A DNA stretch of 64,000 nucleotides, from NCBI GenBank assembly GCA_000702845.1, contig JNKK01000006.1, forward strand, positions 62,001 to 126,000, read 5' to 3'. The notes under the pieces are model-generated. The model worked only from the letters and a program-made list of their open reading frames with translations. It made no database searches and was not told the DNA's origin. Within the stretch, counting starts at the first letter, position 1. Each line of letters starts with the position of its first letter. Shown one piece after another: positions 51,326-59,882 of the stretch. The position numbers were made by a program, and so were the translations under genes. This DNA comes from Lachnospiraceae bacterium FE2018. Its GTDB lineage: Bacteria > Bacillota > Clostridia > Lachnospirales > Lachnospiraceae.

Positions 51326-51408
51326 CGTAATACCTGTGTGTAGAATCTGTGTGCTGTGTCTGTGTTATACCGAAAACAGTTTTCATAATATTAAAACAGG
51401 CATTCATT

Positions 51409-51437
51409 AGTATACGCGAAGATCCGCTGAAAAGCAA
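51409..51437 (-). promoter_or_regulatory. Promoter of the DUF5721-like gene
   Basis: Minus strand TTGCTT, 17 bp, TATACT. The -35 box lies within three A-rich 11-bp repeats of AAAAAGCAAGT type (about 51430-51468). Confidence 0.65.
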
Positions 51438-51477
51438 CCAAAAAGCAAGTAAAAAGCAAGTAAAAAGAAATCCTCTC

Positions 51478-51506
51478 TTGTCAAACAGTTAATGGTTGAT
51501 TATAAT
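51478..51506 (+). promoter_or_regulatory. Promoter of the single-helix membrane protein gene
   Basis: TTGTCA, 17 bp, TATAAT, about 57 bp before the start. Confidence 0.75.
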
Positions 51507-51563
51507 GGGATACGTTGAAAAGCGGAAAGGAATCCGCGGAGGATAAGAAAGGCAGATCAAATT

Positions 51564-51830
51564 ATGAGTCAGCAGAAAGTAGATCGATATAAGGAAGAAA
51601 AGGCAAACCGTCAGGAGCTGATGAAGAAAGCGAAACGCAGACTTCGTCTTGAAATAATCGCACTCGTCGCAGTGCTTGCGCTTCTGGTGGGATGGTTTTC
51701 GGCTGCTGTTGTACATCAGGTAAAAAACAACGCAGAAAAGAATGTAGTCTCTACAGAAATATCAACCGCTGCAATCGAAGGATATCTGAGCGATCTGAGC
51801 GCGCAGATGAACGATACCGCAGAAGACTAA
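51564..51830 (+). CDS. Small single-pass membrane protein
   Basis: 88 residues: a strongly basic N-terminus (VDRYKEEKANRQELMKKAKRRLR), one membrane helix (about 31-51), and an outside tail with Thr, Ser and acidic residues. The charge pattern places the N-terminus in the cytoplasm. Family not recognised, but similar short proteins are common in Clostridia. Good promoter; ribosome site weak (AAGAAAGG). Confidence 0.7.
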   Translation: MSQQKVDRYKEEKANRQELMKKAKRRLRLEIIALVAVLALLVGWFSAAVVHQVKNNAEKNVVSTEISTAAIEGYLSDLSAQMNDTAED

Positions 51831-51850
51831 ATAGAAGACCAGCACGAGAT

Positions 51851-51894
51851 TAACATGAGACTAACATGCTAACATAGCTAACATGGCTTACATG
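51851..51894 (+). repeat. Short degenerate tandem repeat of TAACATG
   Basis: Five units of (C)T(A/T)ACAT(G/A) with 8-11 bp spacing run right up to the terminator behind the small membrane protein gene. Confidence 0.55.
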
Positions 51895-51925
51895 AAAAAC
51901 CGGAGCAGAAATGCTCCGGTTTTTT
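51895..51925. terminator. Bidirectional terminator
   Basis: AAAAACCGGAGCA-GAAA-TGCTCCGGTTTTT. A-rich on one side and T-rich on the other, serving the membrane protein gene and the convergent csp gene. Confidence 0.92.
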
Positions 51926-51961
51926 GAGGATGTTTGTCAGTTTGTTTTCCTGTGTGAGAAT

Positions 51962-52165
51962 TTATGCTTCAACCTTGACGACGTTGGTAGCCTGTGGTCC
52001 CTTCGGTCCCTCAACCAGATCGAAAGTTACGGCCTGCCCGTCGGACAGTGTTTTGTAGCCTTCTCCCTGAATCGCACTGAAATGTACAAATGCGTCGTTT
52101 CCTTCTTCGTCAGTGATAAATCCAAATCCTTTTTCAGGATTAAACCATTTAACAGTTCCTTTCAT
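51962..52165 (-). CDS. csp: Cold-shock protein
   Basis: 67 residues, a single OB-fold cold-shock domain with RNP1 KGFGFI and RNP2-type DAFVHF. It is an RNA chaperone that melts structured mRNA. The ATG at 52165 has GGAGG at the right distance; longer in-frame readings include the leader. The leader of about 35 nt is much shorter than the long cold-sensing leaders of enterobacterial cspA. Confidence 0.96.
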   Translation of the reverse strand: MKGTVKWFNPEKGFGFITDEEGNDAFVHFSAIQGEGYKTLSDGQAVTFDLVEGPKGPQATNVVKVEA

Positions 52166-52198
52166 TTTCGTACCTCCATACTGAATAACACCTAATAA

Positions 52199-52227
52199 AT
52201 TATAGATAACAGAAAGTGAAAAGTCAA
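52199..52227 (-). promoter_or_regulatory. Promoter of csp
   Basis: Minus strand TTGACT, 17 bp, TATAAT, near consensus, as expected for an abundant protein. Confidence 0.88.
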
Positions 52228-52336
52228 TCAGCATTTAGTAATATTTTCACGGGGAGTAATAGTAGAATCGCAATTTGATATAGCAGATTTTTATTACCAG
52301 ACACAAGTCTGCTTCGGCGATAAGCCAATAATTGTT

Positions 52337-52365
52337 TTGCCTTTCATGTGTCACACCGTTATAAT
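52337..52365 (+). promoter_or_regulatory. Promoter of the pyrimidine operon
   Basis: TTGCCT, 17 bp, TATAAT, about 60 bp before pyrC. The leader shows no PyrR-type attenuator or terminator. A small hairpin CAGAC-ACAA-GTCTG (52298-52311) lies upstream of the promoter. Confidence 0.7.
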
Positions 52366-52426
52366 AAATCGTGATAAGGTATTTGCAGCTGCACAGCAGT
52401 GCGATCACAGGAAAAGAGAGGGTGCA

Positions 52427-53713
52427 ATGGGATACACAATACTGATAAAAAACGGCAGAGTCATTGATCCGGATACAAAGCGCGACGGGATCTGTGATCT
52501 ACTGCTGAAGGATGGACTGATTGAAGCCTGTGAAAAAGAAATCAAGATTGCTCCGGACCGCGTGATTGATGCCGCCGGCTGTTATGTTATGCCGGGATTC
52601 ATCGATATGCACGTGCATCTGCGGGATCCGGGTCTGACACAGAAGGAAGATATCAACAGCGGCGCGCGCGCAGCGGCGGCAGGCGGCTTCACAACGATTG
52701 TAGCCATGCCGAATACGAAACCGGTGATCGATGCCGCTGACCGCGTTGACTATGTAATCAACAAAGCGCATAATGCGCCGGTTCATGTTCTGCAGGCCGG
52801 TGCCGTGACGAAGGGACAGAAGGGCGAGGAACTTTCAGACATCGCGGGAATGAAGGAACATGGCATTCCGGCGATCAGTGAAGACGGAAAGTCGGTCATG
52901 AATGCACAGCTCTGCAAAGAGGCGCTGAAAATCGCAGCGGAACTGGATATTCCGTTTCTGGACCACTGTGAAGATGCGAATCTGGTCAACGGCGGCTGCG
53001 TCAATGAAGATGCATATTCAGAAAAGGAAGGCATACTTGGTATCGGTAATGAAGTTGAGGACGTCATCATCGCCCGGGATATTATGCTGGCGAATGCCGC
53101 CGGCGCGCATCTGCATCTCTGCCACTGCTCGACGTATGGCAGCTACAAGATGCTGAAGCGGGCGAAAAGCATCGGGATGGATGTCTCGGGTGAAGTCTGC
53201 CCGCATCATTTTACGCTGACAAGCGCGGACAGGATCCCGGGGGATACGAATTATAAGATGAATCCGCCGCTCAGGACGGAAGAGGACCGGGCAGCACTGA
53301 TCAAAGGCCTGCAGGAAGATGTATTTGAAGTGATTGCGACAGACCATGCGCCGCATACCCGCCAGGACAAAGCCGGAACACTGAAAGAAGCGGCTTTCGG
53401 TATCGTCGGACTTGAGACAGCCGCGGCGCTGACGATTTCTGAACTGGTTGAACCCGGCATTCTGACACCGATGCAGATGGCAGAAAAAATGAGCGGCAAC
53501 CCTGCGCGGATTCTGCATCTGGAAAACCGGGGATCGCTCGCGCCGGGCAAAGAAGCGGACGTGGTAATCGTTGACCCGGAAGCGGAGTATGTGATTGATC
53601 CGAAGAAGTTTGCGTCAAAAGGGAAGAATACACCGTTTGGCGGCCGGAAGGTCAAAGGGGTGATCATGTATACAATCTGCAGCGGGCAGGTTGTTTATGA
53701 GAAGCGGGACTAG
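52427..53713 (+). CDS. pyrC: Dihydroorotase
   Basis: 428 residues of the type I (PyrC/AllB-like) class. The zinc ligands start in FIDMHVHLRDPG (His62, His64). A later FLDHCEDANL and CHCSTYGSY supply other ligands, and ATDHAPHTRQDK gives the catalytic Asp. It closes carbamoyl aspartate to dihydroorotate. The ATG at 52427 is preceded by GAGAGGG. It is first in the operon pyrC-pyrF-pyrK-pyrD-pyrE. A 28-bp tandem repeat follows its stop. Confidence 0.96.
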   Translation: MGYTILIKNGRVIDPDTKRDGICDLLLKDGLIEACEKEIKIAPDRVIDAAGCYVMPGFIDMHVHLRDPGLTQKEDINSGARAAAAGGFTTIVAMPNTKPVIDAADRVDYVINKAHNAPVHVLQAGAVTKGQKGEELSDIAGMKEHGIPAISEDGKSVMNAQLCKEALKIAAELDIPFLDHCEDANLVNGGCVNEDAYSEKEGILGIGNEVEDVIIARDIMLANAAGAHLHLCHCSTYGSYKMLKRAKSIGMDVSGEVCPHHFTLTSADRIPGDTNYKMNPPLRTEEDRAALIKGLQEDVFEVIATDHAPHTRQDKAGTLKEAAFGIVGLETAAALTISELVEPGILTPMQMAEKMSGNPARILHLENRGSLAPGKEADVVIVDPEAEYVIDPKKFASKGKNTPFGGRKVKGVIMYTICSGQVVYEKRD

Positions 53714-53728
53714 GTCACTGTATGGACG

Positions 53729-53797
53729 GCAGATACCGGCAATACCAGCAGGTACCGCAGATACCGGCAATACCGGCAGGTACCGCAGATACCGCGG
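53729..53797 (+). repeat. 28-bp tandem repeat between pyrC and pyrF
   Basis: GCAGATACC starts at 53729, 53757 and 53785. Two full units of GCAGATACCGGCAATACC plus GGCAGGTACC and a partial third differ at one base. Non-coding. Confidence 0.8.
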
Positions 53798-53872
53798 AAT
53801 TCGGGCGATCCGCATGCAAAAAAACGGAACGCGAGCAAGACTTGAATCAGGACAATAGAAGAGGAGTGCGGC

Positions 53873-54793
53873 ATGATCAATGAATTAATCAGTAAAATCA
53901 GAAAAACACAGGCGCCGATCGTCGTGGGACTGGATCCGCAGCTGGGATTTATCCCGAAGGCAGTGCAGGCGAAAGCGTTTGCGGCATATGGAGAGACACT
54001 CGAGGGGGCAGCAGATGCGATTCTGACGTTTAATAAGGCGATTGTAGATGCTGTGGCAGATCTTGTTCCGGCTGTGAAACCGCAGATTGCAATGTACGAG
54101 CAGTATGGTATTCCGGGGCTGAAAGCTTATGAGGAGACGGTGACTTACTGCCAGGAGAAGGGGCTGGTCGTGATCGGTGATGTAAAGCGCGGCGATATAG
54201 GCTCCACTTCACTGGCATATGCGGCTGCGCATATCGGAACGGTTCAGGTCGGATCGGAAACTTACGCGCCGTTCCATGAGGATTTCTGCACAGTAAATCC
54301 TTATCTCGGAAGCGACGGAATTAATCCGTTTATCGATGTCTGCAAAGCACAGAAGAAAGGTATTTTTGTTCTGGTCAAGACATCCAATCCGTCCAGCGGA
54401 GAATTTCAGGACCGTCTGATTGACGGCAGACCGCTATATGAACTTGTGGGTGAACAGGTCGCAGCCTGGGGCAGCCAGGCGATGGGTGATGAATACAGCT
54501 ATGTCGGCGCAGTGGTCGGCGCCACCTATCCGGAAATGGGACGGGTGCTGCGCAGCCTGATGCCGAAGAGTCTGATTCTTGTGCCGGGATACGGCGCACA
54601 GGGCGGCAAAGGTAAGGACCTGGTTCCATTCTTCAATGAAGACGGACTTGGCGCAATCGTTAACTCTTCCCGCGGCATCATCGCGGCGTACCGCCAGGAG
54701 GCATATGCATCCTTTGGCGAGGCGAATTACGCCGACGCGGCGCGGGCAGCGGTACTGGATATGAAACAGGACATCATGGAGGCACTGGGCTGA
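53873..54793 (+). CDS. pyrF: Orotidine 5'-phosphate decarboxylase (type 2)
   Basis: 306 residues, the larger class of OMP decarboxylase. VVGLDPQLGF opens the barrel and VVIGDVKRGDIGSTS is the active site with the catalytic Lys-Asp pair. It performs the last step of UMP synthesis. GAGGAG precedes the ATG. Its stop codon overlaps the start of pyrK by one base, so the two are translationally coupled. Confidence 0.96.
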   Translation: MINELISKIRKTQAPIVVGLDPQLGFIPKAVQAKAFAAYGETLEGAADAILTFNKAIVDAVADLVPAVKPQIAMYEQYGIPGLKAYEETVTYCQEKGLVVIGDVKRGDIGSTSLAYAAAHIGTVQVGSETYAPFHEDFCTVNPYLGSDGINPFIDVCKAQKKGIFVLVKTSNPSSGEFQDRLIDGRPLYELVGEQVAAWGSQAMGDEYSYVGAVVGATYPEMGRVLRSLMPKSLILVPGYGAQGGKGKDLVPFFNEDGLGAIVNSSRGIIAAYRQEAYASFGEANYADAARAAVLDMKQDIMEALG

Positions 54794-55578
54794 TGAAAAC
54801 AGCAGCGATCTGTGAGGTGCTCTCACAAAAAGAACTGATTCCGGGAATCTTTGACCTGCATCTGAAGGCGCATGAGATCACGGCTGCTGCCGTTCCCGGG
54901 CAGTTTGTAAATGTTTATACGAAAGACGCGTCCAGACTGCTGCCGCGTCCGGTCAGTATCTGCGGAATTGACCGGAAACACGGCATCCTGCGTCTTGTTT
55001 ACCGGGTGAGCGGAGAGAAAACAGGAACCCGTCAGTTTGCGTCACTTAGAAAAGGTGATGAAATACGCCTGCTCGGACCTCTGGGAAACGGATTTCCGTT
55101 TGAGGAAGCCGCAGGGAAGCATATTTTCCTGATCGGCGGCGGAATCGGGATTCCTCCGATGCTGGAAACCGCAAAAGCAGCTAAGGCGGAAGGGGCAGAA
55201 ATTGATGTAATCCTCGGTTACCGGGATCTTTGTTTTCTGGACGATGAATTTACCGCATACGGAAATGTTTACATCGCCACGGAAGACGGCAGTATCGGAA
55301 TAAAGGGTACAGTGCTGAATGTAATCCTTCAGGAGCAGCTGCGGGCAGATATTATTTTTGCCTGCGGACCGAAACCGATGCTCCGCGCCCTCAAGGCATA
55401 TGCAGAGGCCAAAAATATTCCCTGCTGGATTTCCATGGAGGAACGCATGGCCTGCGGCATCGGGGCATGTCTTGCCTGTGTCTGTGAGACGAAGGAGAAA
55501 GATGCGCACAGCCATGTCCGCAACGCGCGTGTGTGCAAAGACGGTCCTGTGTTCCGGACGACGGAGGTGGTATTATGA
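54793..55578 (+). CDS. pyrK: Dihydroorotate dehydrogenase electron-transfer subunit
   Basis: 261 residues. An FAD-binding domain (RPVSICGID), an NAD-binding domain (LIGGGIGIPPM) and a C-terminal [2Fe-2S] site with MACGIGACLACVC and a later Cys (NARVCKDG). It passes electrons from dihydroorotate via PyrD to NAD+. ATGA overlaps link it to pyrF (1 bp) and pyrD (4 bp). Confidence 0.96.
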   Translation: MKTAAICEVLSQKELIPGIFDLHLKAHEITAAAVPGQFVNVYTKDASRLLPRPVSICGIDRKHGILRLVYRVSGEKTGTRQFASLRKGDEIRLLGPLGNGFPFEEAAGKHIFLIGGGIGIPPMLETAKAAKAEGAEIDVILGYRDLCFLDDEFTAYGNVYIATEDGSIGIKGTVLNVILQEQLRADIIFACGPKPMLRALKAYAEAKNIPCWISMEERMACGIGACLACVCETKEKDAHSHVRNARVCKDGPVFRTTEVVL

Positions 55579-56477
55579 ATCTGAAAGTTGATCTGGCAGG
55601 CGTTTCCCTGAAAAATCCTGTTATGACGGCTTCCGGTACTTTCGGGTCCGGTGAAGAATACAGTGAATTTGTTGATCTCTCGAAACTCGGGGCCGTGGTG
55701 ACAAAAGGCGTCGCGCCCACCCCGTGGGAAGGCAATCCGACACCGCGCATCGCCGAGGTATACGGCGGTATGCTCAACGCAATCGGACTGCAGAATCCCG
55801 GCATTGAAGTGTTCTGCAGGCGTGATATTCCGTTTTTGAAACAGTTTGATACGCGGATTGTGGTCAATGTATGCGGGCATACGACAGAAGAATACTGCGC
55901 GGTCGTCGAACGGCTGGCAGATGAGCCGGTCGATCTTCTGGAAATCAATATCTCCTGTCCCAATGTCAAGGAAGGCGGAATTGCCTTCGGACAGGATCCG
56001 AAAGGAATCGAGGCAATTACACGGGAACTCAAATCCCGCGCGAAGCAGCCGGTTATTATGAAACTCAGTCCGAATGTGACCAGCATCCGGGACTGCGCGC
56101 GCGCGGCTGAGGCGGGCGGCGCAGACGGCATCTCGCTGATCAATACGCTGACCGGTATGAAAATCGACGTGCGCCGCCGCAGTTTCGTACTGGCAAACAA
56201 GACAGGCGGCATGTCCGGTCCGGCGATCCATCCGATCGCCGTGCGAATGGTCTATGAGGCTGCGCATGCAGTTAAAATCCCCGTGGTCGGCATGGGCGGC
56301 ATCACCTGCGCGGAGGATGCACTGGAATTCATACTGGCGGGTGCGACTGCGGTTTCCGTAGGAACGGCGAATTTTATCAATCCGTATGTGACACAGGAAA
56401 TCGTGGAAGGAATCGAGACATATCTGCGGGAAGAAAAGATCGATGACATCAGGAGCCTGATCGGCGCGGTGAAGTGA
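55575..56477 (+). CDS. pyrD: Dihydroorotate dehydrogenase B, catalytic subunit
   Basis: 300 residues. FMN barrel of class 1B: NPVMTASGTFGSGEEY near the start, EINISCPNVKEGG with the catalytic Cys, GMGGITCAEDALEFILAGA for the phosphate. The start at 55575 overlaps the pyrK stop (ATGA) with GGAGGTGG upstream; the longer reading inside pyrK is a shadow. It oxidises dihydroorotate to orotate together with PyrK. Confidence 0.96.
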   Translation: MNLKVDLAGVSLKNPVMTASGTFGSGEEYSEFVDLSKLGAVVTKGVAPTPWEGNPTPRIAEVYGGMLNAIGLQNPGIEVFCRRDIPFLKQFDTRIVVNVCGHTTEEYCAVVERLADEPVDLLEINISCPNVKEGGIAFGQDPKGIEAITRELKSRAKQPVIMKLSPNVTSIRDCARAAEAGGADGISLINTLTGMKIDVRRRSFVLANKTGGMSGPAIHPIAVRMVYEAAHAVKIPVVGMGGITCAEDALEFILAGATAVSVGTANFINPYVTQEIVEGIETYLREEKIDDIRSLIGAVK

Positions 56478-56513
56478 TTTTCAAACGCGGCAGAAAAGAA
56501 AGGAATGAATCAA

Positions 56514-57221
56514 ATGGCATCTTATAAAGAAGAATTTATACAGTTTATGGTGGAAAGCCAGGTTCTGAAATTCGGAAGCTTTACACTGAAGAGCGGCCGG
56601 CAGTCTCCTTTTTTTATGAATGCAGGACTGTACGTGACAGGCGAACAGCTGGAAAAACTGGGCGCGTTTTATGCCCGTGCGATTTATGATCATTACGGTC
56701 TGGATTTTGACGTGCTGTTTGGACCGGCTTACAAGGGAATACCGCTGGCAGTTGCGACGTCGATGGCCATCAGCCGGCTCTACGGCGTAAATGTGCGCTA
56801 CAGTTCCAACCGGAAAGAGGCAAAGGACCACGGTGATGCAGGAATTCTGTTGGGAAGCCCGATCCACGACGGTGACCGTGTCGTAATCATTGAAGATGTG
56901 ACAACGTCGGGAAAATCCATTCAGGAGACATTTCCGATTCTGCAGGCACAGGGAAAGATTGAGATCAAAGGGCTTATTGTCTCGCTGAACCGCATGGAAA
57001 AAGGTGCCGGAGAAAAGAGTGCGCTCTCTGAAATTCAGGAAACCTACGGATTCCCTGCAAATGCGATTGTCACGATGGCAGATGTGACAGAATATCTTTC
57101 CGCGGAAGAAACGGACGGCGGGAAACTGATCGATGCTGAGCGGATGCAGGCGCTGAAGGCGTATTATGAGCAGTACGGCGCGGCAGAATACAGCGCGGAA
57201 TATGCGCGCGTGTTCGGCTGA
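56514..57221 (+). CDS. pyrE: Orotate phosphoribosyltransferase
   Basis: 235 residues. The PRPP loop VVIIEDVTTSGKS is complete and SGRQSPFFMNAG is the usual N-terminal motif. It joins orotate to PRPP. An ATG at 56505 directly touches AAAGGA, so the ATG at 56514 is the likely start. The C-terminal extension (LKAYYEQYGAAEYSAEYARV) is short and helical. Confidence 0.95.
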   Translation: MASYKEEFIQFMVESQVLKFGSFTLKSGRQSPFFMNAGLYVTGEQLEKLGAFYARAIYDHYGLDFDVLFGPAYKGIPLAVATSMAISRLYGVNVRYSSNRKEAKDHGDAGILLGSPIHDGDRVVIIEDVTTSGKSIQETFPILQAQGKIEIKGLIVSLNRMEKGAGEKSALSEIQETYGFPANAIVTMADVTEYLSAEETDGGKLIDAERMQALKAYYEQYGAAEYSAEYARVFG

Positions 57222-57272
57222 TCCGGGGCACCGGCTCGGAATTGCAGCAATGAAACAGAAGGCAGACAGATT

Positions 57273-57584
57273 ATGGCTAAGAACAGATACACATTTATCA
57301 GAAAAGTTGCGCCGGGCGCGAAGGAGTCAATCATATTTGCCAGTATTTCACTGGCAGTTTTTCTGATTGATATCATTCTTTCCTTTGCGTTCGGCGGAAG
57401 CGGCGGAGCAGCACTGGGTGCACTCGGACTCTTTGCGCTGCTGGCCGCGGTATACGGATTTATGAAAGGCATGCGCGCGATTTCATACCGGGGAACCAGT
57501 TACCTGATTACAGCCCTGGGAACCATTTACGCCGGCATTATGTGCGTCGTGTGGATCGGCATGTTTTTCCTTGGCGTTTCGTAA
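57273..57584 (+). CDS. Small three-helix membrane protein
   Basis: 103 residues with three membrane helices: about 20-40 (IIFASISLAVFLIDIILSFA), 45-65 (Gly/Ala-rich, GAALGALGLFALLAAVYGFM) and 78-100. The loops contain YRGTSY. It resembles the DUF6142-type family from memory. It sits between pyrE and tsaB, 34 bp before the latter, likely co-transcribed; no functional link is evident. Confidence 0.72.
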   Translation: MAKNRYTFIRKVAPGAKESIIFASISLAVFLIDIILSFAFGGSGGAALGALGLFALLAAVYGFMKGMRAISYRGTSYLITALGTIYAGIMCVVWIGMFFLGVS

Positions 57585-57618
57585 AAGATCCTGTAAATAA
57601 CAAATTGGAGACTTTATC

Positions 57619-58491
57619 TTGAAAATACTGGCAATTGACAGTTCGGGAATTGTCGCGACCGTGGCAATTCTGGATGATGACATTCTGATGGCGGAATACA
57701 CCATCAATCACAAAAAAACACATTCGCAGACACTGCTGCCGATGATCGACGAGATTACGAAAATGACAGAACTGGATCTGCGTGAGCTGGACGCGGTTGC
57801 AGTTGCCGGAGGACCCGGTTCCTTTACCGGCCTCCGCATCGGATCCGCAACGGCAAAAGGACTGGGACTGGCGCTTGATATTCCGCTGATCAGCGTCCCG
57901 ACGCTGGATGCACTGGCTTATAATCTGTGCGGCAGTGCGGATATTGTCTGTCCGATGATGGACGCGCGGCGTCAGCAGGTTTATACAGGCGTATATAGTT
58001 TTTACGGGGATCAGATGGAAACACTGGTGCCGCAGGCCCCGCTGGCGGTGGAAGAGATTGCCGCAAAGCTGAATGAGATCTGCGCGGAAGCCAGGATCAA
58101 TGTACCGGTCTCGGAGACGCAGTCAGAGACCGCGGCAGACAGGCAGCAGACAGATGAAACAGAAATTCTGGCATCCGGCTTGCCGGAAAACCAGAGCACA
58201 GATGCACTGAAGGCGGCGCCGGTCATGCTGACGTTGCTCGGCGACGGCGTGCCGGTTTACCGGGAAAAACTTGACGAACTTCTGAAGGTTCCGTACCGCA
58301 TTGCACCGCCGCATCTTTCCAGACAGCGCGCCGGTGCCCTCGCTGTGCTCGCGGCGCAGTACCTGCAGGAAGGCAGAACAGTGACGGCAGAAGCGCACGC
58401 ACCGGATTATCTGCGTCTGTCACAGGCAGAGCGGGAACGGCGCGAGCGGATGAACGCGGCGGAACAGTCTGCCGCTGAAAGTCAGGTCTGA
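57619..58491 (+). CDS. tsaB: TsaB, threonylcarbamoyladenosine scaffold
   Basis: 290 residues, about 60 more than usual. The ASKHA start KILAIDSSGIVATVAILDD, then THSQTLLPMID and GGPGSFTGLRIG, are TsaB hallmarks. Residues 160-205 (VSETQSETAADRQQTDETEI...) are an extra polar insertion, and the C-terminal tail is also extended. It binds TsaD and TsaE for t6A in tRNA. It is 1 bp before rimI, an order (tsaB-rimI) seen in many Firmicutes. Confidence 0.95.
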   Translation: MKILAIDSSGIVATVAILDDDILMAEYTINHKKTHSQTLLPMIDEITKMTELDLRELDAVAVAGGPGSFTGLRIGSATAKGLGLALDIPLISVPTLDALAYNLCGSADIVCPMMDARRQQVYTGVYSFYGDQMETLVPQAPLAVEEIAAKLNEICAEARINVPVSETQSETAADRQQTDETEILASGLPENQSTDALKAAPVMLTLLGDGVPVYREKLDELLKVPYRIAPPHLSRQRAGALAVLAAQYLQEGRTVTAEAHAPDYLRLSQAERERRERMNAAEQSAAESQV

Positions 58492-58492
58492 C

Positions 58493-58963
58493 ATGAATGC
58501 GGAATATGAGATCCGTAATATGGTACCGGCAGATCTCGGCCAGGTAACGCAGATTGAGGCGGATAATTTTTCGGTGCCCTGGAAGGAAAAAGATTTCGCA
58601 AACTGGATTGAAGACCCGCAGGCTGTGTTTCTGACAGCCGCAGGGGAATGTGAACATCCCGATCTGGCGGAAACAGTCGCCGGCTATATCGGATGCCTGT
58701 ATGCCGCGGATGAAGGTGACATCACAAATGTTTCGGTCGACAGCGCCCGCAGGCGGGAAGGCATCGGAAAATGTCTCGTGCAGGCACTTCTTGCGGAATC
58801 TCGGAAACGCGGATGCAGGCGGATTTTCCTGGAAGTCCGGCAGTCCAACGACGCGGCGATCCGCCTCTATCAGGGCTGCGGATTTGTCAGAGTCGGTGTG
58901 CGGAAGAACTATTATACAAAACCACAGGAAGACGCGCTTCTGATGCGCTGCGACCTGGAGTAA
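58493..58963 (+). CDS. rimI: RimI-type N-acetyltransferase
   Basis: 156 residues, GNAT fold. The acetyl-CoA loop is R-R-E-G-I-G-K (SARRREGIGKCLVQALL), and the end LEVRQSNDAAIRLYQGCGFVRVGVRKNYY is the RimI signature. It acetylates the N-terminus of ribosomal protein S18 in E. coli; the target here may differ. It immediately follows tsaB. Confidence 0.94.
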   Translation: MNAEYEIRNMVPADLGQVTQIEADNFSVPWKEKDFANWIEDPQAVFLTAAGECEHPDLAETVAGYIGCLYAADEGDITNVSVDSARRREGIGKCLVQALLAESRKRGCRRIFLEVRQSNDAAIRLYQGCGFVRVGVRKNYYTKPQEDALLMRCDLE

Positions 58964-59008
58964 AGCAGAAGACACCTTACAGATACCGGAAAAATACGGA
59001 GGGAACAG

Positions 59009-59845
59009 ATGGAATTAACCAGTATCGAAAAAAGAATCGAGCAGTGTTACGATGCAATTCAGGCAAAAATCCCGCAGCAGCCGAAGGTTGCGCTGACGCT
59101 GGGCTCGGGCCTGGGCGGATTCGCGTATGATCTGGAGGATAAAATCATCGTGCCTTACCGCGAAATCAATGCATTTCCGGTATCGACTGTCAGCGGCCAC
59201 CGCGGACAGTTTGTATTCGGGTATGTGGAGGATGTTCCGGTGATTGCCATGCAGGGCCGGATTCATTTATATGAAGGATACTCGATGGAAGATGTCGTTC
59301 TTCCGATCCGGCTGATGCGTCATATGGGAGCGGAGATACTCTATCTGACCAATGCTGCCGGCGGACTGAATACAGATTTTGATCCCGGTGATTTAATGAT
59401 GATCACAGACCAGATCGGATCATTTGTCCCGTCACCGCTGATCGGCCGCAATCCGGAGACAATCGGCACACGGTTCCCGGATATGTCCGAGATCTATGAC
59501 AGAGATCTGCGTCAGCTGCTGCGGGATACAGCGGCAGAAAATGACATTTCTCTGCGGGAGGGCGTTTATGTCCAGTTTTCCGGACCAAATTACGAAACAC
59601 CTGCGGAAGTGCGGATGGCAAAGATTCTTGGCGGCGATGCTGTCGGCATGAGTACAGCCTGTGAGGCAATTGCCGGCAACCACTGCGGATTCCGCATCTG
59701 CGGCATTTCATGCATCACCAATCTGGCCAGCGGTCTGTCAGGGAAGCCATTATCCCATGAAGAAGTCAAACAGGCAGGGCTTGATGCAGGACCGAGATTC
59801 CGGAAACTAATCCGTGAGAGTATTGTAAAGATGGGGAAGCTGTGA
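59009..59845 (+). CDS. punA: Purine nucleoside phosphorylase
   Basis: 278 residues, trimeric PNP type. GSGLGGFA phosphate loop, VSGHRGQFVFGYV, MQGRIHLYEGYSMEDVVLPI, TNAAGG, and YVQFSGPNYETPAEVR with GMST are all present. It releases purine bases and (deoxy)ribose-1-phosphate for salvage. It could feed DeoC via phosphopentomutase. It lies upstream of a peptidase in the same direction. Confidence 0.96.
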   Translation: MELTSIEKRIEQCYDAIQAKIPQQPKVALTLGSGLGGFAYDLEDKIIVPYREINAFPVSTVSGHRGQFVFGYVEDVPVIAMQGRIHLYEGYSMEDVVLPIRLMRHMGAEILYLTNAAGGLNTDFDPGDLMMITDQIGSFVPSPLIGRNPETIGTRFPDMSEIYDRDLRQLLRDTAAENDISLREGVYVQFSGPNYETPAEVRMAKILGGDAVGMSTACEAIAGNHCGFRICGISCITNLASGLSGKPLSHEEVKQAGLDAGPRFRKLIRESIVKMGKL

Positions 59846-59882
59846 TTGAACGTGGCGGACTTGAATCAGAAAGGCAAATAGA

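Noticed and set aside
52235-52426. PyrR-type attenuator before pyrC
   Set aside because: No terminator hairpin with T tract and no PyrR-binding loop consensus was found in this stretch.
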